This document shows, piece by piece, positions 8,704 to 17,397 of a stretch of 44,876 nt of DNA. The stretch is from Lentisphaeria bacterium (GTDB lineage: Bacteria; Verrucomicrobiota; Lentisphaeria; Victivallales; Victivallaceae): contig JAFVUZ010000206.1 in NCBI GenBank assembly GCA_017502435.1, positions 1 to 44,876 of the forward strand. Direction: 5' to 3'. The first letter of the stretch is position 1. Each line of letters starts with the position of its first letter. The translations under genes and the position numbers were made by a program. Below the pieces are notes generated by a model. It had not been told where the DNA came from. It saw nothing but the letters and a program-made list of their open reading frames with translations, and made no database searches.

Positions 8704-9636
8704 TCAGCAGCAGAGGTATATTGTATAGGCGATATAAGTCAGCAAAATGACAGCACTTTCAAAGCGGTTGAGTTTTTTCCCGGAGCACATGAATATCATC
8801 AGCAGAATCGAGAGAAATCCCATAACTGCAAAGTCAATATAATTCAAAGATGCATTGTCAATCGGTTTTATTACGGCTGTCAAGCCGAGGATGCCGAGTG
8901 TATTGAAAATATTGGAACCGACGACATTGCCGATGGCAATATCTTTTTCGCCTTTGCAGACCGCAACTATTGAAGTTGCAAGTTCGGGCAGTGATGTGCC
9001 GACGGCAACAACAGTGAGACCGATAACTGCATCTGACAGATTCAGAAGTTTGGCAAAATAAACTGCACTGAGCAGAAATATTTTCGCTCCGCCGACCAGA
9101 ATTCCGAGACTTGCCGCAATAATTATTATTGCCAGCCAGACCGGATAGACGGATGGGTTTTTTTCTTCCTGTGCAGTTTCTTTGCGTGAAGCATAAATGT
9201 TTCTGATACAGTATGCAATCAGCAGCAAAAAGCAAACAATTCCCCAGATGCGGCTTATTTCACCGGTACTCAAATAAATTACTGATACAATAATTGCACT
9301 TATTATCATGACCGGAGTATCAAATTTCAGCAGTTGACGGTTTACGTTCAACGGCAGAATACAGCCGCAGATACCGAGAATCAGTCCGATATTGGAGATG
9401 TTCGAACCGATAACATTGCCAAGTGCAATGTCTGAATTTCCACCAAGTGCCGAACTGACACTGACCGCAAGTTCAGGTGCACTGGTTGCAAATGCCACCA
9501 GCGTAAGTCCGATCACCAATGAGGAAATTCCGAGCCTTTTGGCAATGTCAACACCGCCTTTGACCAGAAAATCTGCTCCGTAATACAAAGCGGCAATACC
9601 GCACAGCATATAAAATATATTCAGTACAAGTTCCAT
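8704..9636 (-). CDS. Calcium/sodium antiporter (CaxA/YrbG family)
   Basis: A 310-residue membrane protein of the Ca2+/cation antiporter superfamily, with two inverted halves. Both alpha repeats are visible: first half GLTLVAFATSAPELAVSVSS then GNVIGSNISNIGLI, and second half GLTVVAVGTSLPELATSIVA then GNVVGSNIFNTLGI. These carry the ion-binding Glu in SAPE and SLPE. About ten helices are expected. The ATG at 9636 is chosen over one at 9669 because it gives the usual short N-terminus and lies eight bases after the preceding gene's stop. It follows the other antiporter on the same strand, suggesting shared transcription for cation balance. Confidence 0.88.
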   Translation of the reverse strand: MELVLNIFYMLCGIAALYYGADFLVKGGVDIAKRLGISSLVIGLTLVAFATSAPELAVSVSSALGGNSDIALGNVIGSNISNIGLILGICGCILPLNVNRQLLKFDTPVMIISAIIVSVIYLSTGEISRIWGIVCFLLLIAYCIRNIYASRKETAQEEKNPSVYPVWLAIIIIAASLGILVGGAKIFLLSAVYFAKLLNLSDAVIGLTVVAVGTSLPELATSIVAVCKGEKDIAIGNVVGSNIFNTLGILGLTAVIKPIDNASLNYIDFAVMGFLSILLMIFMCSGKKLNRFESAVILLTYIAYTIYLCC

Positions 9637-9644
9637 AAGTTTTC

Positions 9645-11135
9645 TCACTGGCTGAAGATTGAACGGCACTCTTTGATGCCTTCAGGACTGCCGAGAACGG
9701 TCAGCATATCATCCTGCTGCAAAGTTGTTCCGCCTTTCGGGATTATAATTTTTTCATCGCGGGTTATCATTAAGATCAGAGTGCCTTTGGGCAGTTTGAT
9801 TTCTGCCAGAGTTTTTTCTCCGAACTCTCTGGTGACGATAAGTTCGCGTGAAATCATTTCTTTGTTGCCGGTCTCTTCGATAGAGAGCGGTGAACGCGGT
9901 TTCTTTTTGAGCGGCGCATCAAGCTGCAATATTTTTGCAACCGGCATAATTGTCATACCCTGGAATATGACAGAGGTCAGAACGATGAAAAATACAATAT
10001 GAAACATATATGAACTTTCATAAACACCGTTCATCAACGGAAATGTCGCAAGCACGATCGGAGCTCCGCCGCGTAACCCGACCCAGGAGACAAAAAGACG
10101 CTCTTTAAACGTAAATTCACTGCGTATCAAACAGAGAAATGTTGCCGCAGGTCTCGCAATAAACATCAGAAATAATGCCGCCAGCAAGCCGACATCTCCG
10201 GAATACAGCAGTTTGCTCGGATAGACCAGCAAGCCCAGCAATATAAACAGTATGACCTGCATCAGCCATGCCACACCGTCATAAAATCTGCCGACTCCTT
10301 TGTGAAAGACAAAGATTTTATTGCCCATGATCACACCGGCGGTATAAACTGCCATAAAGCCGTTGCCCTTCAGCAGTTCAGCAGATGAAAATGTTGCCAG
10401 AACCACCACTATTCCCAGCACATAATACAATCCGTTGTATTCAAAATCAATATTGTCGTAAATCCATACTGCGGCTTTGCCTATAATATAACCTGTCAGC
10501 AGTCCGATTGCCATTTTGTAGAGAAATGTCGGTATCAGCATCAGATAGGAGTTGAGGAGATTGACTTCTCCTGCTTTGCTTTCCAAGAGGACAATATTGA
10601 TCATAAATATTGTCAGAAAAGCCGCCATCGGATCGTTGCTGCCGGATTCAAATTCCAGAAGCGACTGCAGTTTCCCCTTCAAACTTACGCTTTGGGAACG
10701 CAGTATGGAGAAAACTGCCGCCGCATCCGTTGAGGAAATAATAGCTCCAGCCAGCAGACACCAGGAAAATGACAACTGTTTTTCTGTCATTATCAGTTTG
10801 CATATCCACCAGATGAAACATCCGCAAAAAAGGGCAGTCAGCAAAACTCCCAGACTTGAAAGTATCATTCCCGGCAGAAAAACTTTTTTGACAGAATCAA
10901 TTTCTGTATCAAATCCGCCTGAAAAAAGGATAAATGCCATTGCGATAGATCCGATTGCATTTGCCATTGCCGCATCATCAAATTTCAGCCTGCCGATGCC
11001 TTCACTGCCCGCCAGCATACCGACAACCAGAAACAGCAGCAGGCACGGCATATTTATATGTGCAGAAATCTTGCTTGACATCAGACTGAGCAAGAGCAAG
11101 AATGCAACAATTGCGATCCCCCCGAATAAATCCAT
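9645..11135 (-). CDS. Potassium/proton antiporter (CvrA/NhaP2 type) with TrkA-C domain
   Basis: A 496-residue CPA1-type transporter. About twelve membrane helices fill residues 1-400, with the conserved family stretches FILFSGGFDTEI, AAVFSILRS and FESGSNDPMAAFLT. The C-terminus (about 415-490) is a soluble RCK-C/TrkA-C domain (LAEIKLPKGTLILMITRDE; GGTTLQQDDMLTVLG), which fits nucleotide- or ion-controlled K+/H+ exchange. A GAGGAAGG sequence precedes the ATG, 33 bp after the rhaB stop. The position suggests it is expressed with the rhamnose genes or by read-through; the functional link is not obvious. Confidence 0.88.
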   Translation of the reverse strand: MDLFGGIAIVAFLLLLSLMSSKISAHINMPCLLLFLVVGMLAGSEGIGRLKFDDAAMANAIGSIAMAFILFSGGFDTEIDSVKKVFLPGMILSSLGVLLTALFCGCFIWWICKLIMTEKQLSFSWCLLAGAIISSTDAAAVFSILRSQSVSLKGKLQSLLEFESGSNDPMAAFLTIFMINIVLLESKAGEVNLLNSYLMLIPTFLYKMAIGLLTGYIIGKAAVWIYDNIDFEYNGLYYVLGIVVVLATFSSAELLKGNGFMAVYTAGVIMGNKIFVFHKGVGRFYDGVAWLMQVILFILLGLLVYPSKLLYSGDVGLLAALFLMFIARPAATFLCLIRSEFTFKERLFVSWVGLRGGAPIVLATFPLMNGVYESSYMFHIVFFIVLTSVIFQGMTIMPVAKILQLDAPLKKKPRSPLSIEETGNKEMISRELIVTREFGEKTLAEIKLPKGTLILMITRDEKIIIPKGGTTLQQDDMLTVLGSPEGIKECRSIFSQ

Positions 11136-11168
11136 CGAAAAACTTTATCCTTCCTCTTTTTATGTGAA

Positions 11169-12635
11169 TCAATCAATCTTTTTGAATTTTTCAAAAGCTT
11201 CAGCCCATTTTGCTGCATTGGCTTTGTTGGGCGTATAGGTGATGACTTCAAATGAATCACGGACGATTTTGCGGGCATCATCCAGTGAAGCGACCTCTTT
11301 AAGTGCGATTGCCATTGCCAGAATATTGCCGATGGCAGTTGCTTCAATGGGACCTGCAACAACGGTTATCTGACCTGCATCGGCACTTGCCTGCATCAGA
11401 GTTCTGTCCTGTGTGCCGCCGCCGATGATATTCAGAACTTTGTAATCAATTCCGGTGATTGCACTCAAATCTGCGAGTTTTTTGCGGAAACACAAGCCGA
11501 GTGAATCATACAAAGTACGGAGCAGATCTGCATCGCTCATATCTTTGGCTTCAGGAGTGTAGCGTGAGGCAAATTCTCTGATACGTGCGGGCATATTGTC
11601 CGGTGCGGAGAAAAATGCATTGTTCGGATTGATAAGGTATTTGAATCCTTCGGTTTCGGCTCCGGTTTTTGACATTTCTGCAAAACCGATATTTTTGCCG
11701 TTGGCGACCCAGTCACGGCGGGTTTCCTGCAAGAGCCAGCAGCCCATGATATTGGTCAGATAACGGATAGTGCGGTCAACACCGCCTTCATTGGTAAAGA
11801 CCTGATTTTTGACATCCAGTGACGGGGCATTGAGTTCCGCACCGAGCAAAGCCCATGTGCCGCAGCTGATATAGGCAAATTTTTCGCCGGGCTGGGCAGG
11901 AACGGCAACAACGGCACTGGCGGTGTCATGGCCGCCGACTTTTACGATGGGAATTGCCGGAGCATCAAGTTCCTTTTGCAATTCTTCAGAAAGAACTCCG
12001 CTGAAACTGCACGGCTGGACGATTTTCGGGAAAATGTCACGCGGCAGACCGAGTTTATCGATAAGTTCAAAATCCCAGTCCTGAGTTTTCGCATCCACCA
12101 GATTGCCGGTTGAGGCGATTGTGTATTCAGTTTCAAAATTGCCGCCGAGTGCAAAAGCCAATGCATCGGGCATATGGAGGAATTGAGCATTTTTCAAATC
12201 TTCCGGTCTGTCTTTCATGTGGGCGTACAGCTGATAGAGCGTATTGAACGGCATGAATTGGATACCGGCACGTTTGTAAATATCATCGCGGGAGATTTTG
12301 CTCCAGATTTCATCGACGTATTTTTCTGTGCGGGTATCACGGTAGTGAAAGGGGAGACATTTCATCTCTTTGGTATCTTTGTCAAAAAGTACGTAGTCCA
12401 CACCCCAGGTATCAACACCGATTGCAGCAATATCTTTGGTAATGGCAAGAGCTTTTTTGAGACCTTCCTTAAGTTCTTTGACCAAGGCGGGATAATCCCA
12501 GAAAAGTTGTCCGTCAATCTCTTTGTGCCCATTAGGGAAACGGTGGATTTCCTGCAGTTCAAGTTTGTCGTCTTTGAGAATACCCAGAATACCGCGTCCG
12601 CTGGAAGCACCCAAATCAAATGCTAAAAAATTCAT
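11169..12635 (-). CDS. rhaB: L-rhamnulokinase
   Basis: A 488-residue FGGY-family sugar kinase. It phosphorylates L-rhamnulose to L-rhamnulose-1-phosphate. The N-terminal ATPase fold starts with FLAFDLGASSGRGIL, followed by GVDTWGVDYVLFD and, in the C-terminal half, VKVGGHDTASAVV and ISCGTWALLG, all typical of RhaB. Upstream in-frame codons exist, but the ATG at 12635 is chosen because AAAGGTG sits at ideal spacing and the protein then begins just before the family motif. It follows the PHP-like gene by 22 bp in the rhamnose cluster. Confidence 0.95.
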   Translation of the reverse strand: MNFLAFDLGASSGRGILGILKDDKLELQEIHRFPNGHKEIDGQLFWDYPALVKELKEGLKKALAITKDIAAIGVDTWGVDYVLFDKDTKEMKCLPFHYRDTRTEKYVDEIWSKISRDDIYKRAGIQFMPFNTLYQLYAHMKDRPEDLKNAQFLHMPDALAFALGGNFETEYTIASTGNLVDAKTQDWDFELIDKLGLPRDIFPKIVQPCSFSGVLSEELQKELDAPAIPIVKVGGHDTASAVVAVPAQPGEKFAYISCGTWALLGAELNAPSLDVKNQVFTNEGGVDRTIRYLTNIMGCWLLQETRRDWVANGKNIGFAEMSKTGAETEGFKYLINPNNAFFSAPDNMPARIREFASRYTPEAKDMSDADLLRTLYDSLGLCFRKKLADLSAITGIDYKVLNIIGGGTQDRTLMQASADAGQITVVAGPIEATAIGNILAMAIALKEVASLDDARKIVRDSFEVITYTPNKANAAKWAEAFEKFKKID

Positions 12636-12657
12636 GCTGTTCACCTTTATTTTTAAG

Positions 12658-13803
12658 TTATTTGACCATTGCATCAATGCCTTTGATAAAACTCGGCATC
12701 AGAGGTTTCAGAATATCGTTATTGAAATCATCGACCAGTTTCTGCCCGGGAGCATTCATTTCAGTTCCGGCAAGCAGACTGAAGCCTTGTTCATCACAAG
12801 TTTTGACAAAACGGTTGAGTTCACGGACGAGCGGTGCATTTTTGGCTTCGTCTTTCAGATTGAAGTTGCGGTCGGGAATCAGAGTTGCGGCAGTTGCACC
12901 GTATTTTTTGTGCAGAGCAAGCAAGGTTTCCAGATCAGCTTCTCCCGGAGTAAGACCGTTCAGCCATGCCAGAGTCGGAGTTGCACCGCAGCCTTTGATA
13001 AATTCATTCATAGCCTTGAGAGTCGGGAAACTTTCAGGTCCGGGAGCAACATAGCCGACACCGCCCTTTTTCATTGTTTTTGCACGGATCTGACCTTCAA
13101 GTTTTACGGGGTCTGCAATAAGTTTTTCTGCATCTGCAAGTTCCATTTTGAGTTTTTCAGCCCAGAATGCGGCGATTTTGGCAGTATCATTGGCAAAATA
13201 TTTTTCTGCACTAACTCTGTAAGCAGAGCAGACATGACGTTCAGTAACGTTGCCGAAAGGTGTAAATTCTTTGGCAGTAGCATCAAAGTCGATCACTGCC
13301 GGTGCAAGATAACCATTGACCAGTTCAACCAGTTTGCGGGTACGGTCATTGGCACGTTTTTTCAAATCAGCAGCAAATTCTTTCCATTCAGCAGGAACTG
13401 CAGATGATTTGAAACCACATCCAAGATGATAGGCAATGCCGGGTTCGCCGGGTGAGTTGATTTCTTTGTCAGCAAGTTCTTCAATGTAAACACGGGTTTC
13501 CATACCGCAAATCGCTTTGACGCCGAGCAGTTCAGCAGCAGCAAGAAATTCATCAACACCGTCAAGCACGTCAAAGTCAACCAGACCGACAGCATAAAAT
13601 CCTTTCAATTTGGCAAGATAAACAACATAACTCGGTGAATATCCGTAACCATTGTATGAAAAGAAACTGTGGCAGTGCATATTATGAATCTCACTTGCAG
13701 GTGCAACTGCAATCTTGCCTTCATCAATCATCTTTTTAGCTTCAAGCAACGCTTCCTTGCGTACTTGCGGGTCAAAACTGTTAAGTCTGCTTTCAATATC
13801 CAT
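12658..13803 (-). CDS. PHP-like protein of the rhamnose cluster, function unknown
   Basis: A 381-residue protein with a PHP-fold signature: H40, H43 and H45 in EIHNMHCHSFFSYN match the first metal motif, and GMETRV carries the motif III Glu. The second motif, usually TDHD, reads VDFD (residues 75-78), so one metal-ligating His is replaced by Phe77. The C-terminus has LLAGTEMNAPGQ. PHP proteins are metal-dependent phosphoesterases or related hydrolases. This one sits between the rhamnulose-1-phosphate aldolase fusion and rhaB, so a role in rhamnose phosphate metabolism or clearing a side product is a fair guess. AAGGAT precedes the ATG. It may retain partial metal binding or be non-catalytic. 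Confidence 0.6.
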   Translation of the reverse strand: MDIESRLNSFDPQVRKEALLEAKKMIDEGKIAVAPASEIHNMHCHSFFSYNGYGYSPSYVVYLAKLKGFYAVGLVDFDVLDGVDEFLAAAELLGVKAICGMETRVYIEELADKEINSPGEPGIAYHLGCGFKSSAVPAEWKEFAADLKKRANDRTRKLVELVNGYLAPAVIDFDATAKEFTPFGNVTERHVCSAYRVSAEKYFANDTAKIAAFWAEKLKMELADAEKLIADPVKLEGQIRAKTMKKGGVGYVAPGPESFPTLKAMNEFIKGCGATPTLAWLNGLTPGEADLETLLALHKKYGATAATLIPDRNFNLKDEAKNAPLVRELNRFVKTCDEQGFSLLAGTEMNAPGQKLVDDFNNDILKPLMPSFIKGIDAMVK

Positions 13804-13840
13804 TTTTCTATATCCTTATAGTTTGTAAATCGAAGACTCT

Positions 13841-13926
13841 CAGGAAGAGGGAAAAACTTTTTTCTTGATTAAAAGAAAAAATGTTTTTCCCTCCTCCTGA
13901 AACCTCTTCCTTTTTCAAAAAAGAAA
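13841..13926 (+). repeat. Hairpin repeat, copy 1 (tail to the right)
   Basis: A long A/T-rich hairpin with a purine-rich base: AGGGAAAAAC and GTTTTTCCCT are perfect 10-bp arms, and the inner TTTTTTCTT/AAAGAAAAAA stretch extends the stem around a GATT loop. It is followed by CTCCTGAAACC, TTCC and a run ending in CAAAAAAG. The same plan (GGG-AAAA hairpin, then C-rich spacer, then CC-AAA) is seen at 13963-14041 on the other strand and at 44018-44083. On the minus-strand transcript it lies in the PHP gene leader. Confidence 0.5.
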
Positions 13927-13962
13927 AGTGTATTTTTTTATGTCTTATGCAAATATTATTTG

Positions 13963-14041
13963 AAAAGGTTTGGAAAAAGATGAGGGGGGCGGGGGAGAAG
14001 AAAAGAACCTTTCCTTAAAAGGTTTTTTCTTCTTCCCCGCA
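13963..14041 (-). repeat. Hairpin repeat, copy 2 (inverted)
   Basis: On the minus strand it reads GCGGGGAAGAAGAAAAAACC, a short turn, then GGTTCTTTTCTTCTCCCCCGC, followed by CCCCCCTCAT and TTTTTCCAAACC. It aligns closely with the element at 44018-44083. It lies just after the aldolase fusion stop, tail-to-tail with copy 1, so the pair divides the rhamnose cluster. It could act as a terminator or a transcript-stabilising stem. Confidence 0.55.
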
Positions 14042-14064
14042 TTTCTTATCTCTTTACCAATTCC

Positions 14065-15960
14065 TTAATTCAACATGACTTGACCGCCGGAGACGGGGAT
14101 AGCCTGACCGGTTTCATACTGCTGCATGGAGCAGTAGATGATGGCTTTTGCGACGTCGGTTGGGAGGCAGCCGCGGTGCATGGGAATCTGTTTTTCGTAG
14201 TGTTCTTTGACCTGTGCGACGTTGGTGGCACCGGGGACTTTGCCGCTTTGGAGGTACTGAACGAAGAGACCTTTGACGGGGTCGCTCCACAGAGGTCCGT
14301 CGAAGAAGTTGCCGGGGCAGACGGAGTTGACTTTGATTTTGTCGCCGACGAGTTCGAGGGCGAAACTCTGGGTGAGACCGATGGTACCGAATTTACTGCC
14401 GGCGTAAGCACCGTTGCGGTTGGAGCCGACGAGACCGGATTTTGAGTTGACCTGAACAATATCGGTCCAAAGTCCGGTGGCACTGTTCTGGAGAGACATT
14501 ACGCGGGCGGCGTATTTGCAGCAAAGGTAGTAGCCGTTGTAGTTGATATTGGTAACGAAGTCCCAGTCTTTCTTTTCGAACATTTTGACTGAACCGGAGC
14601 GGACGACGCCTGCGTTGGCGACAAAGAGGTCGATACCGCCGTAAAGTCTGGTGATTTCTTTAACCATATTTTCGACGGATTCTTCATCAGCGACGTTCAC
14701 TGCGACACCGGAAGCTCCTTTGCCGAGGTTGAGGGCGGCATTTTTTGCACCTTCGACGTTGACATCGGCGATAACGAGGTCTGCACCCTGAGCGGCGAGA
14801 ACTTCAGCGATACCGTAACCGAATCCCTGAGCACCGCCGGTGACGACGGCGACTTTACCGGCGAGGGCTTTATTTGCACCTGCGGCATTGACTTTGCTGC
14901 GGTATGATTCGACTTCCCAGTTTTCGATAAATTCGCGGAATACGTCTTCGAGATAGTGGACTCCGCCGAATGCTTTGGCAAGTTTTTCGACCAGAGCGGC
15001 ATCTTTGGCAAGGGTGAGAACTGTATCAGCCTGTGCTTTGGAAGTGCCGGCAGTGAAAACGGCTTTACCGGGGATTGCGGCGACTTTGGGGAGATAACCT
15101 TTTGCGGCTTTGAAAGCATCGACAGAATCTTTGGAGATTTCATCTGCACTCAAAGCAAATGATTTGGCATAAACGATATGGTCGGGAGTAAGGGGACCTG
15201 CGGCAACGCTGAAGGGAGCGGAACTTGCGACAGTAACGACTGAATTTTCGGGAGCGAGCCAGCCGCGGAGCAGCGGGGCATTGGCCATGACAGCATCCAT
15301 ATCGAGTTCACCGGTATAATCAACTTCGAGAGTGACATTTTTTGAAGCATAGTATGCTTTCAGAGTTGACATGATATTGTCATAAATCGCATTGATTTCA
15401 TCGGCAGAGTTTGCACCGACGAAAACACCGTGATTCTGAAGAACGATAACGGCGGGGGCTTTGCCGTTGGCTTTTTTGTATTCTTCGTTCATGTCATAAA
15501 CGGTTTTTGCCAGAGTGTAGCCGGGATCGACATAGGGAACGAAAAGTGCTTCGGGGAAGAGTTCCGCACAGGCTTTTTCTGCGTTGACAGAGCAGGTCAT
15601 ACCATTGACTGCTGCGGGGTGGAGGTGGACGATGTAGGTGAAGTCCATGAGTTCATGCAGGGGGGCTTCAACTGAGGGACGGCCGCTTGAATCAGCAGTA
15701 ACAGCGAAAGCCATCAGGCGTTTGATCTGGGCTTCACGGTCATTTTTGGATGCGAAATCTTTGAGGTCAAAGCATTGACGGATGACCGCACGTTCCATTT
15801 TGACGAAATCTTTTTCGGTGATGGCGGCGAGGCTGACACCGGAGGGTTTGATGTAGAGGTATTGGTCGTCTTTGAAAGAGGTGTTGCCGCCTCCGGCAAG
15901 GACGAATTCGGGATTACTGCCGTATTGGTTCGACAATTTGCAGATTTCTTGCAGTGACAT
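14065..15960 (-). CDS. Bifunctional rhamnulose-1-phosphate aldolase / short-chain dehydrogenase
   Basis: A 631-residue fusion. Residues about 1-365 form a class II aldolase domain (LAGGGNTSFK; metal-binding VHLHPAAVN). Residues about 370-630 form an SDR domain (VAVVTGGAQGFGYG nucleotide loop; catalytic YAGSKFG). In this family the aldolase cleaves L-rhamnulose-1-phosphate to DHAP and L-lactaldehyde, and the dehydrogenase converts the lactaldehyde. It replaces the separate RhaD found in enterobacteria and corresponds to the RhaEW type. An upstream in-frame ATG at 16008 is rejected in favour of 15960, which has AAGGAG at good spacing and starts with SLQEICKLSNQ. It lies between rhaA and the PHP-like gene. 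Confidence 0.92.
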   Translation of the reverse strand: MSLQEICKLSNQYGSNPEFVLAGGGNTSFKDDQYLYIKPSGVSLAAITEKDFVKMERAVIRQCFDLKDFASKNDREAQIKRLMAFAVTADSSGRPSVEAPLHELMDFTYIVHLHPAAVNGMTCSVNAEKACAELFPEALFVPYVDPGYTLAKTVYDMNEEYKKANGKAPAVIVLQNHGVFVGANSADEINAIYDNIMSTLKAYYASKNVTLEVDYTGELDMDAVMANAPLLRGWLAPENSVVTVASSAPFSVAAGPLTPDHIVYAKSFALSADEISKDSVDAFKAAKGYLPKVAAIPGKAVFTAGTSKAQADTVLTLAKDAALVEKLAKAFGGVHYLEDVFREFIENWEVESYRSKVNAAGANKALAGKVAVVTGGAQGFGYGIAEVLAAQGADLVIADVNVEGAKNAALNLGKGASGVAVNVADEESVENMVKEITRLYGGIDLFVANAGVVRSGSVKMFEKKDWDFVTNINYNGYYLCCKYAARVMSLQNSATGLWTDIVQVNSKSGLVGSNRNGAYAGSKFGTIGLTQSFALELVGDKIKVNSVCPGNFFDGPLWSDPVKGLFVQYLQSGKVPGATNVAQVKEHYEKQIPMHRGCLPTDVAKAIIYCSMQQYETGQAIPVSGGQVMLN

Positions 15961-15982
15961 GATAAAACTCCTTATGATTAGT

Positions 15983-16008
15983 AAAAATGCGGCTTTGTCA
16001 AGCCGCAT
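15983..16008 (-). terminator. Terminator-like hairpin after rhaA
   Basis: ATGCGGCTT and AAGCCGCAT are perfect 9-bp arms with a 4-nt loop, followed on the minus strand by five T residues. It starts nine bases after the rhaA stop and ends about 20 bp before the aldolase ribosome-binding site. It may partly terminate transcription or cap the rhaA message so rhaA is made in excess. Confidence 0.6.
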
Positions 16009-16016
16009 GATTAAAG

Positions 16017-17261
16017 TTATTTACGATTGGAAAGTACAGATTTTTCGTAATCTTCAACGGACTTGAGGAAGTCGGTACCGACCGGAACGTTGGTTCTGGC
16101 ACAGAATTCATCCCAGACTGCGGCGAAAGGCAGTGCTTTGAATTCTTCCATAAGAGCGAGACGGGCGGTGAAATTGCCGGACTGTTCGGCTTTGGCAAGC
16201 ATATCTGAAGGTTCGAGTGCTGCCATAAGCAATGCTTTGAACATATTTCTTGCACCGATGCTCCATGCGGCAATGCGGTTGATGGAGGCGTCAAAGTAGT
16301 CAAGTCCGACATGAACTTTTTTGTCGTAATTGTGACGGATGATTTCCTGAGCAATGGCGATAAGTTCGTCATTGAGGGTGACGACATGGTCACTGTCCCA
16401 GCGGACGCCGCGGCTGACGTGGAGGAGAACTTCATCGTTGTAAAGCAGTGCACTTGAGATTTTGTCGGAAATAACTTCGGTCGGATGGAAGTGACCGGCA
16501 TCGAGACAGAGCAGAATATTGCGGGTTGCGGCATAGCCCATGTAAAATTCGTGAGAACCGACGGTACAGCTTTCAGCACCGATACCGAAAAGTTTTGATT
16601 CAACGGCATCTTTGTTGTAAGCCGGATCGATTTTGACAGCGAAGATTTCATCGAGAGACTGCATCAGACGCTGACGGGGGGCGAGGCGGTCAAAGGGGGT
16701 ATCTTTGAAACCGTCGGGAGCCCAGAAGTTGGTGATACAGGTGTTGTTGAGTGCTTTGCCGAATTCGGCGGCAATTTTGCGGCAGGCGATACCGTGTTCG
16801 ACCCAGAATTTGCGGATGGACTCGTCCTGATTGCTCAAAGTGAAGCCGCTTGAGGCTTTGGGATGAGCAAAGAAGGTGGGGTTGAAGTCAAGACCGAGAT
16901 TGTTGGCTTTGGCAAAATCGATCCAGTTGCGGAACTGATCGACAGTAAGTTCGTTGCGATCGACTTTTTTGCCGTTGGTTTCAGCATAAATTGCATGAAC
17001 GTTGAGACGTTTTTTGCCGGGCACAAGAGAGAGCACTTTTTCAATATCATTACGGAGTTCTCCGGGAGTGCGGGCGACACCGGGATAATTTCCGGTAACA
17101 GCGATACCGCCGTCAAGAGAACCGGCATTTTCAAAACCTCTGACATCATCGCCCTGCCAGCAGTGCAGACTGACGGGGATGTTGTTGACACGATTCATTG
17201 CCTGTTCGACATCTACGCCGAGGTCGGCGTAAATCTTTTTTGCATTATCAAAAGAATTCAT
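16017..17261 (-). CDS. rhaA: L-rhamnose isomerase
   Basis: A 414-residue TIM-barrel isomerase that converts L-rhamnose to L-rhamnulose in the cytoplasm. Hallmarks of RhaA are present: [16 protein letters not shown] near the N-terminus, [10 protein letters not shown], the metal-site region [13 protein letters not shown] and [14 protein letters not shown]. Length matches the family. The ATG has GAGGT upstream. It is the first dedicated gene of the rhamnose cluster, followed after a hairpin by the aldolase fusion. Two copies of the 11-mer ATAAAATCAAG (17332-17342, 17365-17375) lie 33 bp apart upstream and may bind a regulator. Confidence 0.95.
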   Translation of the reverse strand: MNSFDNAKKIYADLGVDVEQAMNRVNNIPVSLHCWQGDDVRGFENAGSLDGGIAVTGNYPGVARTPGELRNDIEKVLSLVPGKKRLNVHAIYAETNGKKVDRNELTVDQFRNWIDFAKANNLGLDFNPTFFAHPKASSGFTLSNQDESIRKFWVEHGIACRKIAAEFGKALNNTCITNFWAPDGFKDTPFDRLAPRQRLMQSLDEIFAVKIDPAYNKDAVESKLFGIGAESCTVGSHEFYMGYAATRNILLCLDAGHFHPTEVISDKISSALLYNDEVLLHVSRGVRWDSDHVVTLNDELIAIAQEIIRHNYDKKVHVGLDYFDASINRIAAWSIGARNMFKALLMAALEPSDMLAKAEQSGNFTARLALMEEFKALPFAAVWDEFCARTNVPVGTDFLKSVEDYEKSVLSNRK

Positions 17262-17331
17262 GATAACCTCATTTTTTTTTGATTGAATTTTTCAGAAAAT
17301 TTTTATACAGGTAAATGTATATCTTTTTTTG

Positions 17332-17375
17332 ATAAAATCAAGCCTGAAAGCAAAAAAAATAAGCATAAAATCAAG
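17332..17375. promoter_or_regulatory. Direct repeat upstream of rhaA
   Basis: The 11-mer ATAAAATCAAG occurs at 17332-17342 and again at 17365-17375. The 33-bp period is close to three helical turns, which puts both on the same DNA face. The sites are 70-115 bp upstream of the rhaA start and could be activator half-sites, but the sequence is A/T-rich and chance is possible. Confidence 0.3.
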
Positions 17376-17397
17376 GTTCGGCACGAGCTGCGGCGTA

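Noticed and set aside
14080-14445. Long open frames antisense to the aldolase/dehydrogenase gene (also near 15430, 16863, 23420)
   Set aside because: They are shadows of well-supported genes with strong third-position bias; their translations show no family features.
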